Assembly (NCBI RefSeq): GCF_048006345.1
Contig: NZ_CP180351.1
Coordinates: 558,001-622,000 of the forward strand
Length of the DNA: 64,000 bases
DNA from: Marivita sp030148515
Lineage (GTDB): Bacteria; Pseudomonadota; Alphaproteobacteria; Rhodobacterales; Rhodobacteraceae
Direction: 5' to 3'
Below, piece after piece: positions 24,847-33,247 of the stretch (the stretch's first letter is position 1; each line of letters starts with the position of its first letter). A program made the position numbers and the translations under genes. Below the pieces are notes generated by a model. It saw only the letters and a list, made by a program, of their open reading frames with translations, was not told where the DNA came from and did not search any database.

Positions 24847-26412
24847 ATGCGCCTCCTCCTGATCCTGTCGTGCCTCGCGCTCCTGCCGCTGCAGGCGCTG
24901 GCCCATGCGCAGCTGCGCGGCTCGGACCCCGCCGAAGGGGTTGTGGTGACTGAGGCGCCCGCCGCGATCGTGCTGGAGTTCAACGAAGCCGTGGCGCCGC
25001 TCGTCCTGCGACACATCGGACCCGACGGTACGGCGACAGACCTCGAGGGCACCGCCGAGAACGCCACGATCACCGTCGCGCCGCCAGCCGATCTGGGAGA
25101 CGGCACGCATCTGCTGTCCTGGCGCGTCGTCTCGGACGATGGCCATCCGGTCGGCGGCACGCTCACCTTCCATGTCGGTGCCCCCTCCGCCACGCCGCCG
25201 ACGCCAGCGGAGCTTGCCGCGGGGGCCGCGCGCTTTGGCGCCGCCCTGCGCGCCGTGCTGACCGTGGCTCTGGTGGTCGCAGTCGGGGCTGCCGTCTTCG
25301 CCGCCTTCGTGGCCCCTGCACAGGCAGGACCGGCACTCGCCCGCATCGCCATGTTCGCGGCTGGCGCGACCATCCCGGTTGGTGGTCTCCTGACCGGGGT
25401 TCAGGGTCTCGACATGCTGTCGCTCGCGCCCGGCGCGCTCCTCACAATGCAGCCGTGGCAAGCGGGGCTTTCAGCACCGATTACCTTGACTGTCGTCCTT
25501 GCTGCCGGGGCGGCGGTCCTGGCCGCGCTTTCCCTGCGCAGCGGCGGCACCTCCGCGCGAAAGGTTCTCGCGCTCAGCGCATTGGGGTTTGCGTCGCTGT
25601 CATTCGCGGTCTCCGGCCATGCCGCTGTGGCCCCGCCGCGTGTCGTGGCGCTTCCTGCCGTCACTCTCCACGCTGCCGCGCTCATCTTCTGGATGGGGTC
25701 GCTCGCGCCACTCCTCCTCGCCCTGCGTGGCCCGGAGCCTGACCCCGTCCTGCGGCGTTTCTCGTCGATCGCCGTTCCTACAGTCGCGGTTCTGATCCTG
25801 AGCGGGATGACCCTGACATGGCTGCAGGCAGGCAGTCCGGCTGCGTTGCTCGGCTCGTCCTATGGCGTCGTTCTCGGGCTGAAGCTGGCTCTGGTCACTG
25901 TGCTCCTCGCCCTTGGCGCGCGGAACCGGCTTGTCCTGACGCCTGCGCTTGCCGCAGGCGAGACGACTGCGACACCGCGCCTCCAGCGCGCCATCCGGGC
26001 CGAGATCGTGCTCGGCCTCGCAATCCTCGTCCTTGCCTCGGCCTTCCGCCTCACGCCACCGCCGCGCGCCCTGATCGAACCGGCCGAGCCGCTCTACGCC
26101 CATATCCATACCGCTGCCGCAATGGCCGACATCCGCCTGACCCCGGGCCGCGCTGGCCCTGTCGAGGTCATGCTCGGCTTCCAGACCGGCGATTTCGCCG
26201 AACTGGTCCCGCAAGAGGTCGAGGTCGTCTTCGCCCAGCCCGCCGCCGGGATCGAGCCGATCCGCCTGACCGCCCTGCAAGGCGGCGACGGGCTCTGGCA
26301 TGCCGGCCCCGTGACCCTGCCGCGCCCGGGCGACTGGGACGTGACCCTGCGCCTTCTGATCACCGATTTCGAGCGCGTGACGCTGACCGATACCCTGACC
26401 CTTCCAGACTGA
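24847..26412 (+). CDS. CopC-CopD fusion: copper resistance/uptake protein
   Basis: A 521-residue fusion. The signal peptide MRLLLILSCLALLPLQALA is followed by HAQLRGSDPAEG, the N-terminal copper-ligand His of CopC, and by SDDGHPVGGTLTFHVG with the Asp/His ligands (about residues 89-104). From about residue 120 there are eight hydrophobic helices of a CopD permease, with a C-terminal YtkA-like tail. It probably moves copper from the periplasm to the cytoplasm, supporting an uptake role for the set. The ATG at 24847 is the one that gives a signal peptide. Confidence 0.86.
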   Translation: MRLLLILSCLALLPLQALAHAQLRGSDPAEGVVVTEAPAAIVLEFNEAVAPLVLRHIGPDGTATDLEGTAENATITVAPPADLGDGTHLLSWRVVSDDGHPVGGTLTFHVGAPSATPPTPAELAAGAARFGAALRAVLTVALVVAVGAAVFAAFVAPAQAGPALARIAMFAAGATIPVGGLLTGVQGLDMLSLAPGALLTMQPWQAGLSAPITLTVVLAAGAAVLAALSLRSGGTSARKVLALSALGFASLSFAVSGHAAVAPPRVVALPAVTLHAAALIFWMGSLAPLLLALRGPEPDPVLRRFSSIAVPTVAVLILSGMTLTWLQAGSPAALLGSSYGVVLGLKLALVTVLLALGARNRLVLTPALAAGETTATPRLQRAIRAEIVLGLAILVLASAFRLTPPPRALIEPAEPLYAHIHTAAAMADIRLTPGRAGPVEVMLGFQTGDFAELVPQEVEVVFAQPAAGIEPIRLTALQGGDGLWHAGPVTLPRPGDWDVTLRLLITDFERVTLTDTLTLPD

Positions 26413-26424
26413 CCGGAGACCCCG

Positions 26425-27255
26425 ATGAAACATCTTGCCCTCGCCCTTGCTCTCCTGGCGCTCCCCGCCGCCGCCCACGAGGTCACCACCGACAGCCTCG
26501 TGATCGACCATCCTTACGCGCTGGAGACGGTGGCCACCGCCATGTCCGGCGCGGGCTACATGACCATCACCAACACCGGCAGCGCGCCCGACCGCCTGCT
26601 GGAAGTGCGGGCCGATTTCCCCCGTGTGACGCTGCATGGCACCGAGACCGACGCGCAGGGCGTGACCCGAATGATCCCGGTCGAGGGCATCGAGATCGCA
26701 CCGGGCGAGACGGTGACGCTCGCCCCCGGCGGGATGCATGTGATGTTCATGGGTCTGGATGGCGACCCCTTCGAGGAGGGCGAGCGCATCCCGGCCACGC
26801 TCGTCTTCGAACGCGCGGGCGAGATCGGGGTGGAATTCTGGGTCGAACCGCGCGAGGGCGGCATGACGGGTCATGAGGGGCACGATCACGGCAGTATCGC
26901 ACCCGGTCATGATCCGGTCATGCTCGCCGAAGCGCAGGCGGCCCTGCGCGACGTGCTGGGTGCCGACACGATCCTTGGGCCCGCCGCCTTCGCAGGGAAC
27001 GCCGCGGTCCTCCCTTGGAAGATCGCAGGCGAAGCCGGCCGCGCTTTTCTGCGCCAGGAGGCGGGAGGGTGGTCCGTGATCCTCCTTTCGGGTGAAAGCC
27101 TGCGCTTTGCAGCGACCTTTCGGGTCCTCGGTATGTCACCGCGCCTTGCCGCAGAGCTCGAAGCGTCAATCGCCGCAATCGAAGCCGATCTCGATGGAAC
27201 GCAACGGGTCGCGCATGATGCATTCGTTGGCACGCTGATGTTGGTCGATGGATGA
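26425..27255 (+). CDS. PCuAC-type copper chaperone with extra C-terminal domain
   Basis: A 276-residue exported protein. Signal MKHLALALALLALPAAA is followed by the PCuAC domain (about 20-140), with copper ligands in VTLHGTETDAQGVTRM and GGMHVMFMG matching the H-x(n)-M-x(n)-HxM pattern. After a His-rich linker (HEGHDHGSIAPGHD) a second domain of about 120 residues (LGADTILGPAAFAGNAAVLPWKIAGEAG) follows, as in proteins annotated copper uptake system-associated. The chaperone normally supplies cytochrome oxidase CuA assembly. Confidence 0.82.
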   Translation: MKHLALALALLALPAAAHEVTTDSLVIDHPYALETVATAMSGAGYMTITNTGSAPDRLLEVRADFPRVTLHGTETDAQGVTRMIPVEGIEIAPGETVTLAPGGMHVMFMGLDGDPFEEGERIPATLVFERAGEIGVEFWVEPREGGMTGHEGHDHGSIAPGHDPVMLAEAQAALRDVLGADTILGPAAFAGNAAVLPWKIAGEAGRAFLRQEAGGWSVILLSGESLRFAATFRVLGMSPRLAAELEASIAAIEADLDGTQRVAHDAFVGTLMLVDG

Positions 27256-27679
27256 CGGTTTTTTACGGCAGGTTTGAGTCAAAAGCACTCCGGCCAAGCC
27301 GATATGCCGCCGAGATAGAACACTTTTTATCCGATGGCGGCTGTAGAACGTCCGATCCCGGTCCCGGCCCCTCCAGCAGTCGCCGATCGAGTGAAACCCA
27401 GAAAATCAACATGGGCATAATGGAGGATCGGACAGAAACCCAAGGCGTCACAGAGGTTTGGTCCGTTTTTGTGTGCGGATCATGTGCAAAGGGCATATCG
27501 GCGGGTTCCTCTGCCGGCATAGCAGCTGAAATCTCGCCAGTCGCACCTCTTCACGCCGTACCTCACAATTCTACGCCACAAGCCGCGGGACCACCCTGTC
27601 AACCATCCGCAGAAATCGTGAGTTGCGAGCCACTGCAACCAACGGTGGCTGCGGTGAGTTCGCAACCTTTGGCGCAGTA
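27256..27679. other. Intergenic stretch between copper set and integrase
   Basis: 424 bases without a recognisable gene. It includes the motif at 27466-27490 that resembles 16791-16816. Short frames on both strands show no domain. Downstream ends of a plus-strand operon and of the minus-strand integrase converge here. Confidence 0.5.
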
Positions 27680-29038
27680 TCAACGTGACCCTTCACGATA
27701 TTCAAGCAGCCTTGGCTTTGGCGCTGGCCGCGACTCGATCAGTATGTGTTCGATCGCCGAGCGTCGCGACTCCCGGTCCAGCGTGTAGGTGTTCCGTCTG
27801 ATTTCGACGCCCTCCAGCAAGGCCTTCAGGTATCCCGCGACCGTATCTGCAGCCATGATCAGCGTCGAGTCGAGCGTGTGCACGTAGCGGCTGGTCACAG
27901 AGCCTTTCGCGTGGCCGATCAGGGCAGCGATTGTGATCTCGGTGAATCCTAAATCGTTGGCAATGCTGGCGAAGCTGTGCCGCAAGACATGCGGTGTCAC
28001 ATCCCAGAGCGGCGTGTCGGTCAGAAGCTTCTTCCAGCTTTGCGGGAAGTTACCCACGGCGTTGTCGATACCCTGGCCGGGAAAGACATAGGTGCCTGTT
28101 CGCGTTGATCGCTTGTTTTCCAGATACTCGATCACCGGAAGCCCGATCGGCCGCACAGATGCGCCTTCCTTGCTATCGATCAGGCGAAGGCAACTTCCTT
28201 CGATATCGACCTCGCTCCATCTGAGATTGATGATCTCACCGCGTCGACAGCCGGTCACTGCGAGTATCCATAGGATCTCGGCATGCAGGCGATAATGGTC
28301 GCTGTTCCGCGCTTGGCGCAGAATGCCGCCAAGGATCCGGTACTCCGCCTCGCTCAGCCGCCGGTCGCGCACCTGGTATTTGGGCTTGCGCAATCCGTGG
28401 GTCGGGTTGTGTTCGATCACGCCGGATTCCACCGCATAGGTGAATATGCCGCCAAGCAGTCCCATAGTGCGGATCGCCGTTCCGCGCCCACCGCGGACGA
28501 TGGCCTTGCCACGCAGTTTCTCGGTTTTCATTACCACGCGCGTCTTGCCCGCGATGATGTCCTTCATCAGGTTGTTCATGTCCGGCTTTGTAATGTCCCG
28601 GACCCGGCGCTTGCCGAGCAGGGGGATAATGTGCCGGCGGATGCGGCCCACGTCGATCTCGATCGTCGAGGCCTTCTTGGGGCGACCGCCTTTGCCCATG
28701 ATCAGGCCAGCCTCCATGTCCTCGATATATTGCTCGCAGAGCTGCTTGACCGTTAGCGCCCTCCGGTCCTCCTCGCGTTCCTCGGCCGGGTCGTTGCCTC
28801 GGGCGACGTTCCCGAGCAAGACTTTCGCCTCGCGTCGTGCCGTCTCGGGCGTCCAGATCCCGTGCCGACCGATCGTGTAGCGGCGGCATCGTCCCCGCGC
28901 GCGGTACTGGATGATGTAACTGCGCTTCCCAGAGGGGTAGACGCGGAGCCCGAAGCCGGTCACCTCGTCATCCCAGACTGCCGTGCCCTTGGGTCCCGGC
29001 TTGACCGCTTCAACAAATCGTTTCGTGAGCTTCGGCAT
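27680..29038 (-). CDS. Tyrosine-family integrase with DUF4102 arm-binding domain
   Basis: A 452-residue site-specific recombinase. N-terminal arm-binding domain (LTKRFVEAVKPGPKGTAVWDDEVTGFGLRV), core-binding domain (about 95-215), and catalytic domain with Arg265 (TGCRRGE), His350-x-x-Arg353 (PHVLRHSFAS), His376 (IGHAKG) and nucleophile Tyr385 (SRYVHT). All catalytic residues are present. The ATG at 29038 follows AGAGGG and starts the typical MPKLT sequence. It lies 180 bases from a tRNA-Arg 3' fragment, the likely attachment site of its element. Confidence 0.92.
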   Translation of the reverse strand: MPKLTKRFVEAVKPGPKGTAVWDDEVTGFGLRVYPSGKRSYIIQYRARGRCRRYTIGRHGIWTPETARREAKVLLGNVARGNDPAEEREEDRRALTVKQLCEQYIEDMEAGLIMGKGGRPKKASTIEIDVGRIRRHIIPLLGKRRVRDITKPDMNNLMKDIIAGKTRVVMKTEKLRGKAIVRGGRGTAIRTMGLLGGIFTYAVESGVIEHNPTHGLRKPKYQVRDRRLSEAEYRILGGILRQARNSDHYRLHAEILWILAVTGCRRGEIINLRWSEVDIEGSCLRLIDSKEGASVRPIGLPVIEYLENKRSTRTGTYVFPGQGIDNAVGNFPQSWKKLLTDTPLWDVTPHVLRHSFASIANDLGFTEITIAALIGHAKGSVTSRYVHTLDSTLIMAADTVAGYLKALLEGVEIRRNTYTLDRESRRSAIEHILIESRPAPKPRLLEYREGSR

Positions 29039-29146
29039 GCTCAAACCCTCTTTCTGCGCCGGTTTCACGAAAGCAGGACGCAACCACGCGGCCGGAAACC
29101 AAGGCGTATTCTCGGATAGAGCTTTCGGCGCAGCGCTTGGCCGTGT

Positions 29147-29169
29147 CTATAATTATTCAATAATTATAG
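29147..29169. repeat. 23-base AT-rich palindrome upstream of the integrase
   Basis: CTATAATTATT, one central base, then AATAATTATAG: a perfect inverted repeat 109 bases before the integrase start and 48 bases from the tRNA fragment. It may be a binding site for an integrase/excisionase or part of the integrase promoter. Confidence 0.6.
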
Positions 29170-29216
29170 CGCTCTAGCGGGCTCTATCGCATGTTTAGGA
29201 AAGCCCATTAGACCCG

Positions 29217-29261
29217 CTCCGAAGGCAGAGGCCAGAGGTTCGAATCCTCTCGGGTGCGCCA
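29217..29261 (+). other. 3' half of tRNA-Arg(CCG): attachment-site remnant
   Basis: From the anticodon loop onward this matches a tRNA: loop C-T-CCG-A-A (29217-29223), anticodon 3' stem GGCAG, variable AGGCC, T-arm AGAGG-TTCGAAT-CCTCT (29234-29250), acceptor CGGGTGC and GCCA to 29261. The bases before 29217 do not form the anticodon 5' stem, D-arm or acceptor 5' strand. It is therefore the displaced 3' copy made when an element inserts into a tRNA gene. The element should lie to the left. Confidence 0.8.
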
Positions 29262-29402
29262 TTTCATTGATACTGTTCAAGCGCCAAGAGGCTTCGGCAG
29301 CCAGGAGCTGCAAACCTGAACCGCAAACTCCGACCACGCGAACAGGCGAACGCCAGTGCTGCGCGTCATGCTAGAGGAGATGCCGACGGCCAACGGCTGC
29401 CG

Positions 29403-30020
29403 TCACTCATCGTCGTGTGACGTCACTTCCTTGGCGTAAAACCGTTCGGCGATACGGGCGACGCGGCCTGTTCGGAACAGTTCGGGCATGGTCCATTCCG
29501 GTTCATCTCCGGCAAACAGGTCGAGGAAGGCAATCGCCAGAGAGGGATCCTTTTGGACGTTCTCCCGGAAACTCCACCAGGTCCTGTTGTCTGACAGCCG
29601 ATCACTTGGCTGTTGTGCGGCATGGAAATCCGTTTCGAGAACCAACCCACGCACATTCAGACAGAATGCGACATAGAGATATCCCTCAGGCCAGAAATAT
29701 GCCGGATTGGACTGGTCCGCGTTGTCAGGGCGTTTCACCAATGCGACGGGTTTGTGCTTGATCAGCGTGCGGAGCATGAGACCCGCTGCAAATCCGACAT
29801 AGGCGGGTTTATCGTCTTCCCGCGTCGGTTTCTGGGCTTCGAACGCTTTCAGCCAATCGGCAAACACTTGTGCCAAAGCGCCCCGGTCGACGGAAAACGC
29901 ATTCCCCGTCTGCGCTTCGGTGTTCTGGATTTGCTGATCGAACGCATCGACAAACCACCGCAGGCGTTGCGCGGATTTGCGCAACGGTTGGTCGGTCTTG
30001 GTCAAATCATGCGTTTGCAT
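29403..30020 (-). CDS. Unrecognised protein, second gene of a two-gene unit
   Basis: A 205-residue soluble protein with no signal peptide or membrane segment. Notable sequence: AYFWPEGYLYVAFCLNVRGLVLETDFHA in the middle and RTWWSFRENVQKDPSLAIAFLDLFAG near the C-terminus. I do not recognise a family. It starts 11 bases after the stop of the upstream gene (30032-30736) and is surely co-transcribed with it. The pair lies directly outside the tRNA fragment, in the host flank or a neighbouring insertion. Confidence 0.65.
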   Translation of the reverse strand: MQTHDLTKTDQPLRKSAQRLRWFVDAFDQQIQNTEAQTGNAFSVDRGALAQVFADWLKAFEAQKPTREDDKPAYVGFAAGLMLRTLIKHKPVALVKRPDNADQSNPAYFWPEGYLYVAFCLNVRGLVLETDFHAAQQPSDRLSDNRTWWSFRENVQKDPSLAIAFLDLFAGDEPEWTMPELFRTGRVARIAERFYAKEVTSHDDE

Positions 30021-30031
30021 GGCGTCCGATC

Positions 30032-30736
30032 CTATAGATGCGATGAGGTTTCATCAAGAAAATGGGCCAAAGCCGCGTGGCTCTTGAAGGCGGTTTCCGC
30101 CTCGGATTGGAGGGCGCGGACAAGGGCCATCGACAGATCCAGCAGCTTTTCTTCCTCCTCTAGCGTGTCCGCCCGTTTCGACGCAAGCCAGACAGCAATC
30201 GCCATAAGTGCCATGTCGACTTCGGCTTCTTCTTCCCTTGTGATGCCGCGCGTCACACCGGGCATTACACCGATGGCGGAAGATTGGCGCAGGTCGAGGA
30301 ACAGGGAAGCCGCAAAGTCAAAACCTGTATGTCCGCCGTCAGAGTGCAATCGCGACAACCGGTCTGCGACGATGGTTTCACTGATGAGGTGGCGATGGTC
30401 GACGCGGGACTGGTTCAGGTGCTCCCAGGCGAAAACGATCACACTTGCGGCAGCGTTCGCTCTGGTTTTTTCCGACGCGACGCCTCGTGCAAACTGCGCG
30501 GCATCGCTGATCCTCTCCATGTCGATCGGCGCATGGAGCAAGCGTTTGCCAGCTTGCTCGAACGCCTGCATCGCGCTGTGAAAGCGGCTACGCAGCGGTT
30601 CTGGCAACAGTTTGGAGGCGGGCTCCAGCATGTCTTCCGTAGCATCCGCAAGGCTCACCACACCGCGCAATGCGTCGCGGATCGGCATGTTCATGTCATG
30701 CAAGAGAGTGAATTTCTTCGGGCTGGCAACCATCAT
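30032..30736 (-). CDS. Unrecognised mostly helical protein, first gene of a two-gene unit
   Basis: A 234-residue soluble protein, predicted largely alpha-helical (DALRGVVSLADATEDMLEPASKLLPEPLRSRF, then EEEAEVDMALMAIAVWLASKRADTLEEEEKLL). The ATG at 30736 is chosen because AGGAGG lies 6 bases upstream. No known domain is recognised. The coupling with the next gene suggests the two products act together. Confidence 0.65.
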   Translation of the reverse strand: MMVASPKKFTLLHDMNMPIRDALRGVVSLADATEDMLEPASKLLPEPLRSRFHSAMQAFEQAGKRLLHAPIDMERISDAAQFARGVASEKTRANAAASVIVFAWEHLNQSRVDHRHLISETIVADRLSRLHSDGGHTGFDFAASLFLDLRQSSAIGVMPGVTRGITREEEAEVDMALMAIAVWLASKRADTLEEEEKLLDLSMALVRALQSEAETAFKSHAALAHFLDETSSHL

Positions 30737-30874
30737 ATTCACCTCCTCGTTTTGATGTTAGCACATGGTCGGTTGACCAATCTAGGCTCTACCGGTGTCG
30801 CGTTTTCCGACTGTCTTGCAGTCTCTTTGCCGTCGACCTCAAGACGGTTGGCAATGCGCCTGACATCACCAATA

Positions 30875-31849
30875 TCAGTCCGCTGCGGCAACTGCGCGCG
30901 CGGTCTTTGCGTCAGCGGTTTCAAGCAAGGTTCGCGCGGTAATCTCATCGGTGATCAGGACATTTGGTGCAAGCGACGTGATGCTGGCGCGCAGGATTTC
31001 GATCTTTTCCCGGCCCCCCGACATGAGAACTTTTCTTGGAACACGTTTCAAGCGATCGAGCGACATCGAGATCGACCGATTGTTGACCGGATGGTCCACG
31101 ATATTTCCGTCCTTGTCGAGGAAGTGATACAGGAAATCGCCGACCGCGCCCGCTGCGATCAACGATTGACGATCCAACTCCGTGATGTGACCCGAGCGAT
31201 AGGACGTGGTCAAAGAGGTGATCCCGCCGCAGGACAGCAACGCCACGTCGCAGGCTTCGGCGAGTTGCAGGATTTGATCGAGACCACAGTTCTCCAACAG
31301 CGCGTGCCGTGTTTGCGGCGAATCCACAACTGCCGGGGCAGAAATCAGATAGCCTTCGGCTTCGAACAGTTCGGCGAATTGCCACGCAAATTCGGCAGGG
31401 TTGAAGCGTCTGGCTTGTGCAATGCCGCCGAGAAGGGACACAACCCGCACGTCAGACAGGGGCTTTTCCTCGATATAGGGCAACATCGCGTGAAGCGTTT
31501 TTCCCCAACCCACGCCAACGGTCATGCCGTTTTCCATCAGGTTCGACACATAGGTGCCAGCGGCCGCGGCGATCACCCGTGTCGGGTCGTCTTCGATGGC
31601 TTCCATGGGCGCAACGATGGCCTGTTCGAGATCGTAGTGATCCTGAAGCTGTTGTTGAAGTTCGATCAGTTCGGTCAATTCCGACTTGATCCGGATCACA
31701 ACCTCACCACGTTTCTTGGCTTCGGACAGCAAACGGGTCACGGTGATCCGGTTCACGCCAAGCTTTTTGCCAACATCGGATTGGGTCATGCCTTCGATGT
31801 AGTAAAGCCATGCGGCGCGGACCCGAAGCTGGTCTTGCGATTTTGCCAT
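30875..31849 (-). CDS. SorC-family sugar-responsive transcriptional regulator
   Basis: A 324-residue regulator: an N-terminal HTH (RVRAAWLYYIEGMTQSDVGKKLGVNRITVTRLLSEAKKRGEV, about 10-50) and a sugar-phosphate-binding domain with TVGVGWGKTLHAML and VVSLLGGIAQ. The family includes SorC, DeoR-like CggR-type proteins and EryD of the Brucella erythritol operon. It is the last gene of the DRL-AcoABC-type operon, 84 bases after the acoC-like gene. It is the likely reader of the GAAC-N4-GTTC sites at 36704 and 47783, with a phosphorylated intermediate as effector. Confidence 0.87.
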   Translation of the reverse strand: MAKSQDQLRVRAAWLYYIEGMTQSDVGKKLGVNRITVTRLLSEAKKRGEVVIRIKSELTELIELQQQLQDHYDLEQAIVAPMEAIEDDPTRVIAAAAGTYVSNLMENGMTVGVGWGKTLHAMLPYIEEKPLSDVRVVSLLGGIAQARRFNPAEFAWQFAELFEAEGYLISAPAVVDSPQTRHALLENCGLDQILQLAEACDVALLSCGGITSLTTSYRSGHITELDRQSLIAAGAVGDFLYHFLDKDGNIVDHPVNNRSISMSLDRLKRVPRKVLMSGGREKIEILRASITSLAPNVLITDEITARTLLETADAKTARAVAAAD

Positions 31850-31933
31850 CGGTTCGCCCCCTTGTGATCTGGCTTATGTCTCTGGCTTGTGACAGGTAAC
31901 CGATGTTTTCGGTGGGTGACAATGCGCAACTGA

Positions 31934-33247
31934 TCAAAGGCTTGACGACAGGATCCGGCCCAACTCGGCGCTGCATTCGATGTGCGGCATGTGTCCAACA
32001 CCGTCAAAGAGGTGCAACGCCATCTTGCCCGGAGCGCGCAGGGCGTGGTTCCACGGAATGATGGCATCCTGTTTGCCCCAGATGATCCGGGTCGGAGTGT
32101 CGATCCGTTCCAGTGCCGCGCGCAGGTCAAAAGCCTGAACCCCATCGGGGAAAAGCACATCGGCAAGACGCGACTGCGCCGCGCGCAGGTTCGTGTCTTC
32201 ACGCCCTGCCATGGCAAGGCGGACATAGCTGTCGGTCACGATGTCTTCGTTTGCCACAAGGCTACGGAGCCACGGCCCAAGGCTTTCTGCACGGGTGGCC
32301 CTGCAGATCCCCGACAGCGCATCGCCGTTGATATCCGGGCCAAGCCCGGCAGGCGCAATCAGTGTCAGGGAAGACAGTCGTTTTGCCCGCGTATCGGCCA
32401 GTGCAATACTGACGGCACCCCCAAGGCTGTGACCAACCAGATGTGCAGCGTCGAGATTTAGATTGTCAAAGGCACGCCGGACCTCGCGCACAAGCTCGGC
32501 AAAGCTGTCGATGCGCAGCTTTGGTGACTTGCCGTGACCGGGCAGGTCGATCCGGATCAACGGGCGGTGCTTCAGATGTGTCTCCATCGGTGCCCAGGAC
32601 GTGGCATCACTGGCAAAGCCGTGGATCATCACGATGGGTGTCCCTGTGCCACCTTTGGAGCGGGTCACCGCCAGACTGCCGGTTTCCGCCTTGAAGACGA
32701 CCGGTGAAGCCAGCGGGGCAGGGCGCGCGTCTCGCAGAGCGATTTCGTTTTCGACGTCCAGCGCCTGCACCCGTCCGCGCGGACCGGTACCGATGAGGTC
32801 TGCGATGTTCAGGCCCGCACCGCTGGCCAAGGAGCGTGCACGCGGGGTGGCGCGGATCTTGCCCGTGGCTTGCCCAGCAATGGCGTCGACGAGTTCCAAT
32901 TCGGCCTCGACGGGCTTGGTGTCGTCCGGCATGTCCACTGCGACTGGTTCAGGCTCGGGTGCGGTCCCGGCTTGCCCTGCAAACGGTGCGGGTTGCTCGC
33001 CCACCACTTCGCCCTCGGCATAAAGCCAGGCGCAGGGTGTGCCGATTGGGATGTCCATCCCCTCTGGGGCGGTGTGGTACAGGATGCCGTCTGCAGGCGC
33101 TTCGACCTCCATTGCGGCCTTGTCTGTCTCGATGTCGAACAGAGGATCGCCCTTGGACACGCGTTCGCCCTCGGCAATATGCCATGACATGATCTTGCCT
33201 TTGGCCATGTCCATGTCGACCTTGGGCATGATGACTTCGGTTGGCAT
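31934..33247 (-). CDS. acoC: AcoC-type E2: lipoyl domain, E3-binding domain and alpha/beta hydrolase
   Basis: A 437-residue protein of acetoin-dehydrogenase type. Lipoyl domain residues 1-78 with Lys43 (DIETDKAAM), a peripheral subunit-binding domain at about 131-168 (RATPRARSLASGAGLNIADLIGTGPRGRV), then an alpha/beta hydrolase with nucleophile Ser274 in GHSLGG and a His near 421 (GVGHMPH). The normal CoA-acyltransferase domain is replaced by the hydrolase fold, as in AcoC of Ralstonia and Pseudomonas. It overlaps the E1beta stop by one base. It accepts an acyl group from E1 and passes it to CoA. Confidence 0.9.
   Translation of the reverse strand: MPTEVIMPKVDMDMAKGKIMSWHIAEGERVSKGDPLFDIETDKAAMEVEAPADGILYHTAPEGMDIPIGTPCAWLYAEGEVVGEQPAPFAGQAGTAPEPEPVAVDMPDDTKPVEAELELVDAIAGQATGKIRATPRARSLASGAGLNIADLIGTGPRGRVQALDVENEIALRDARPAPLASPVVFKAETGSLAVTRSKGGTGTPIVMIHGFASDATSWAPMETHLKHRPLIRIDLPGHGKSPKLRIDSFAELVREVRRAFDNLNLDAAHLVGHSLGGAVSIALADTRAKRLSSLTLIAPAGLGPDINGDALSGICRATRAESLGPWLRSLVANEDIVTDSYVRLAMAGREDTNLRAAQSRLADVLFPDGVQAFDLRAALERIDTPTRIIWGKQDAIIPWNHALRAPGKMALHLFDGVGHMPHIECSAELGRILSSSL

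Noticed and set aside
27252..27788. A 178-residue plus-strand frame after the PCuAC gene.
   Set aside because: It overlaps the end of the integrase, has Ser/Arg-rich shadow-like composition, no ribosome site and no domain.
29140..29261. A complete tRNA gene beside the integrase.
   Set aside because: Only the 3' half from the anticodon loop is present; D-arm and acceptor 5' strand are absent.
30284..31867. A 527-residue open frame on the plus strand over the SorC-family gene.
   Set aside because: The minus-strand SorC-family protein has clear HTH and sugar-binding motifs; the plus frame has none and overlaps a second minus-strand gene.
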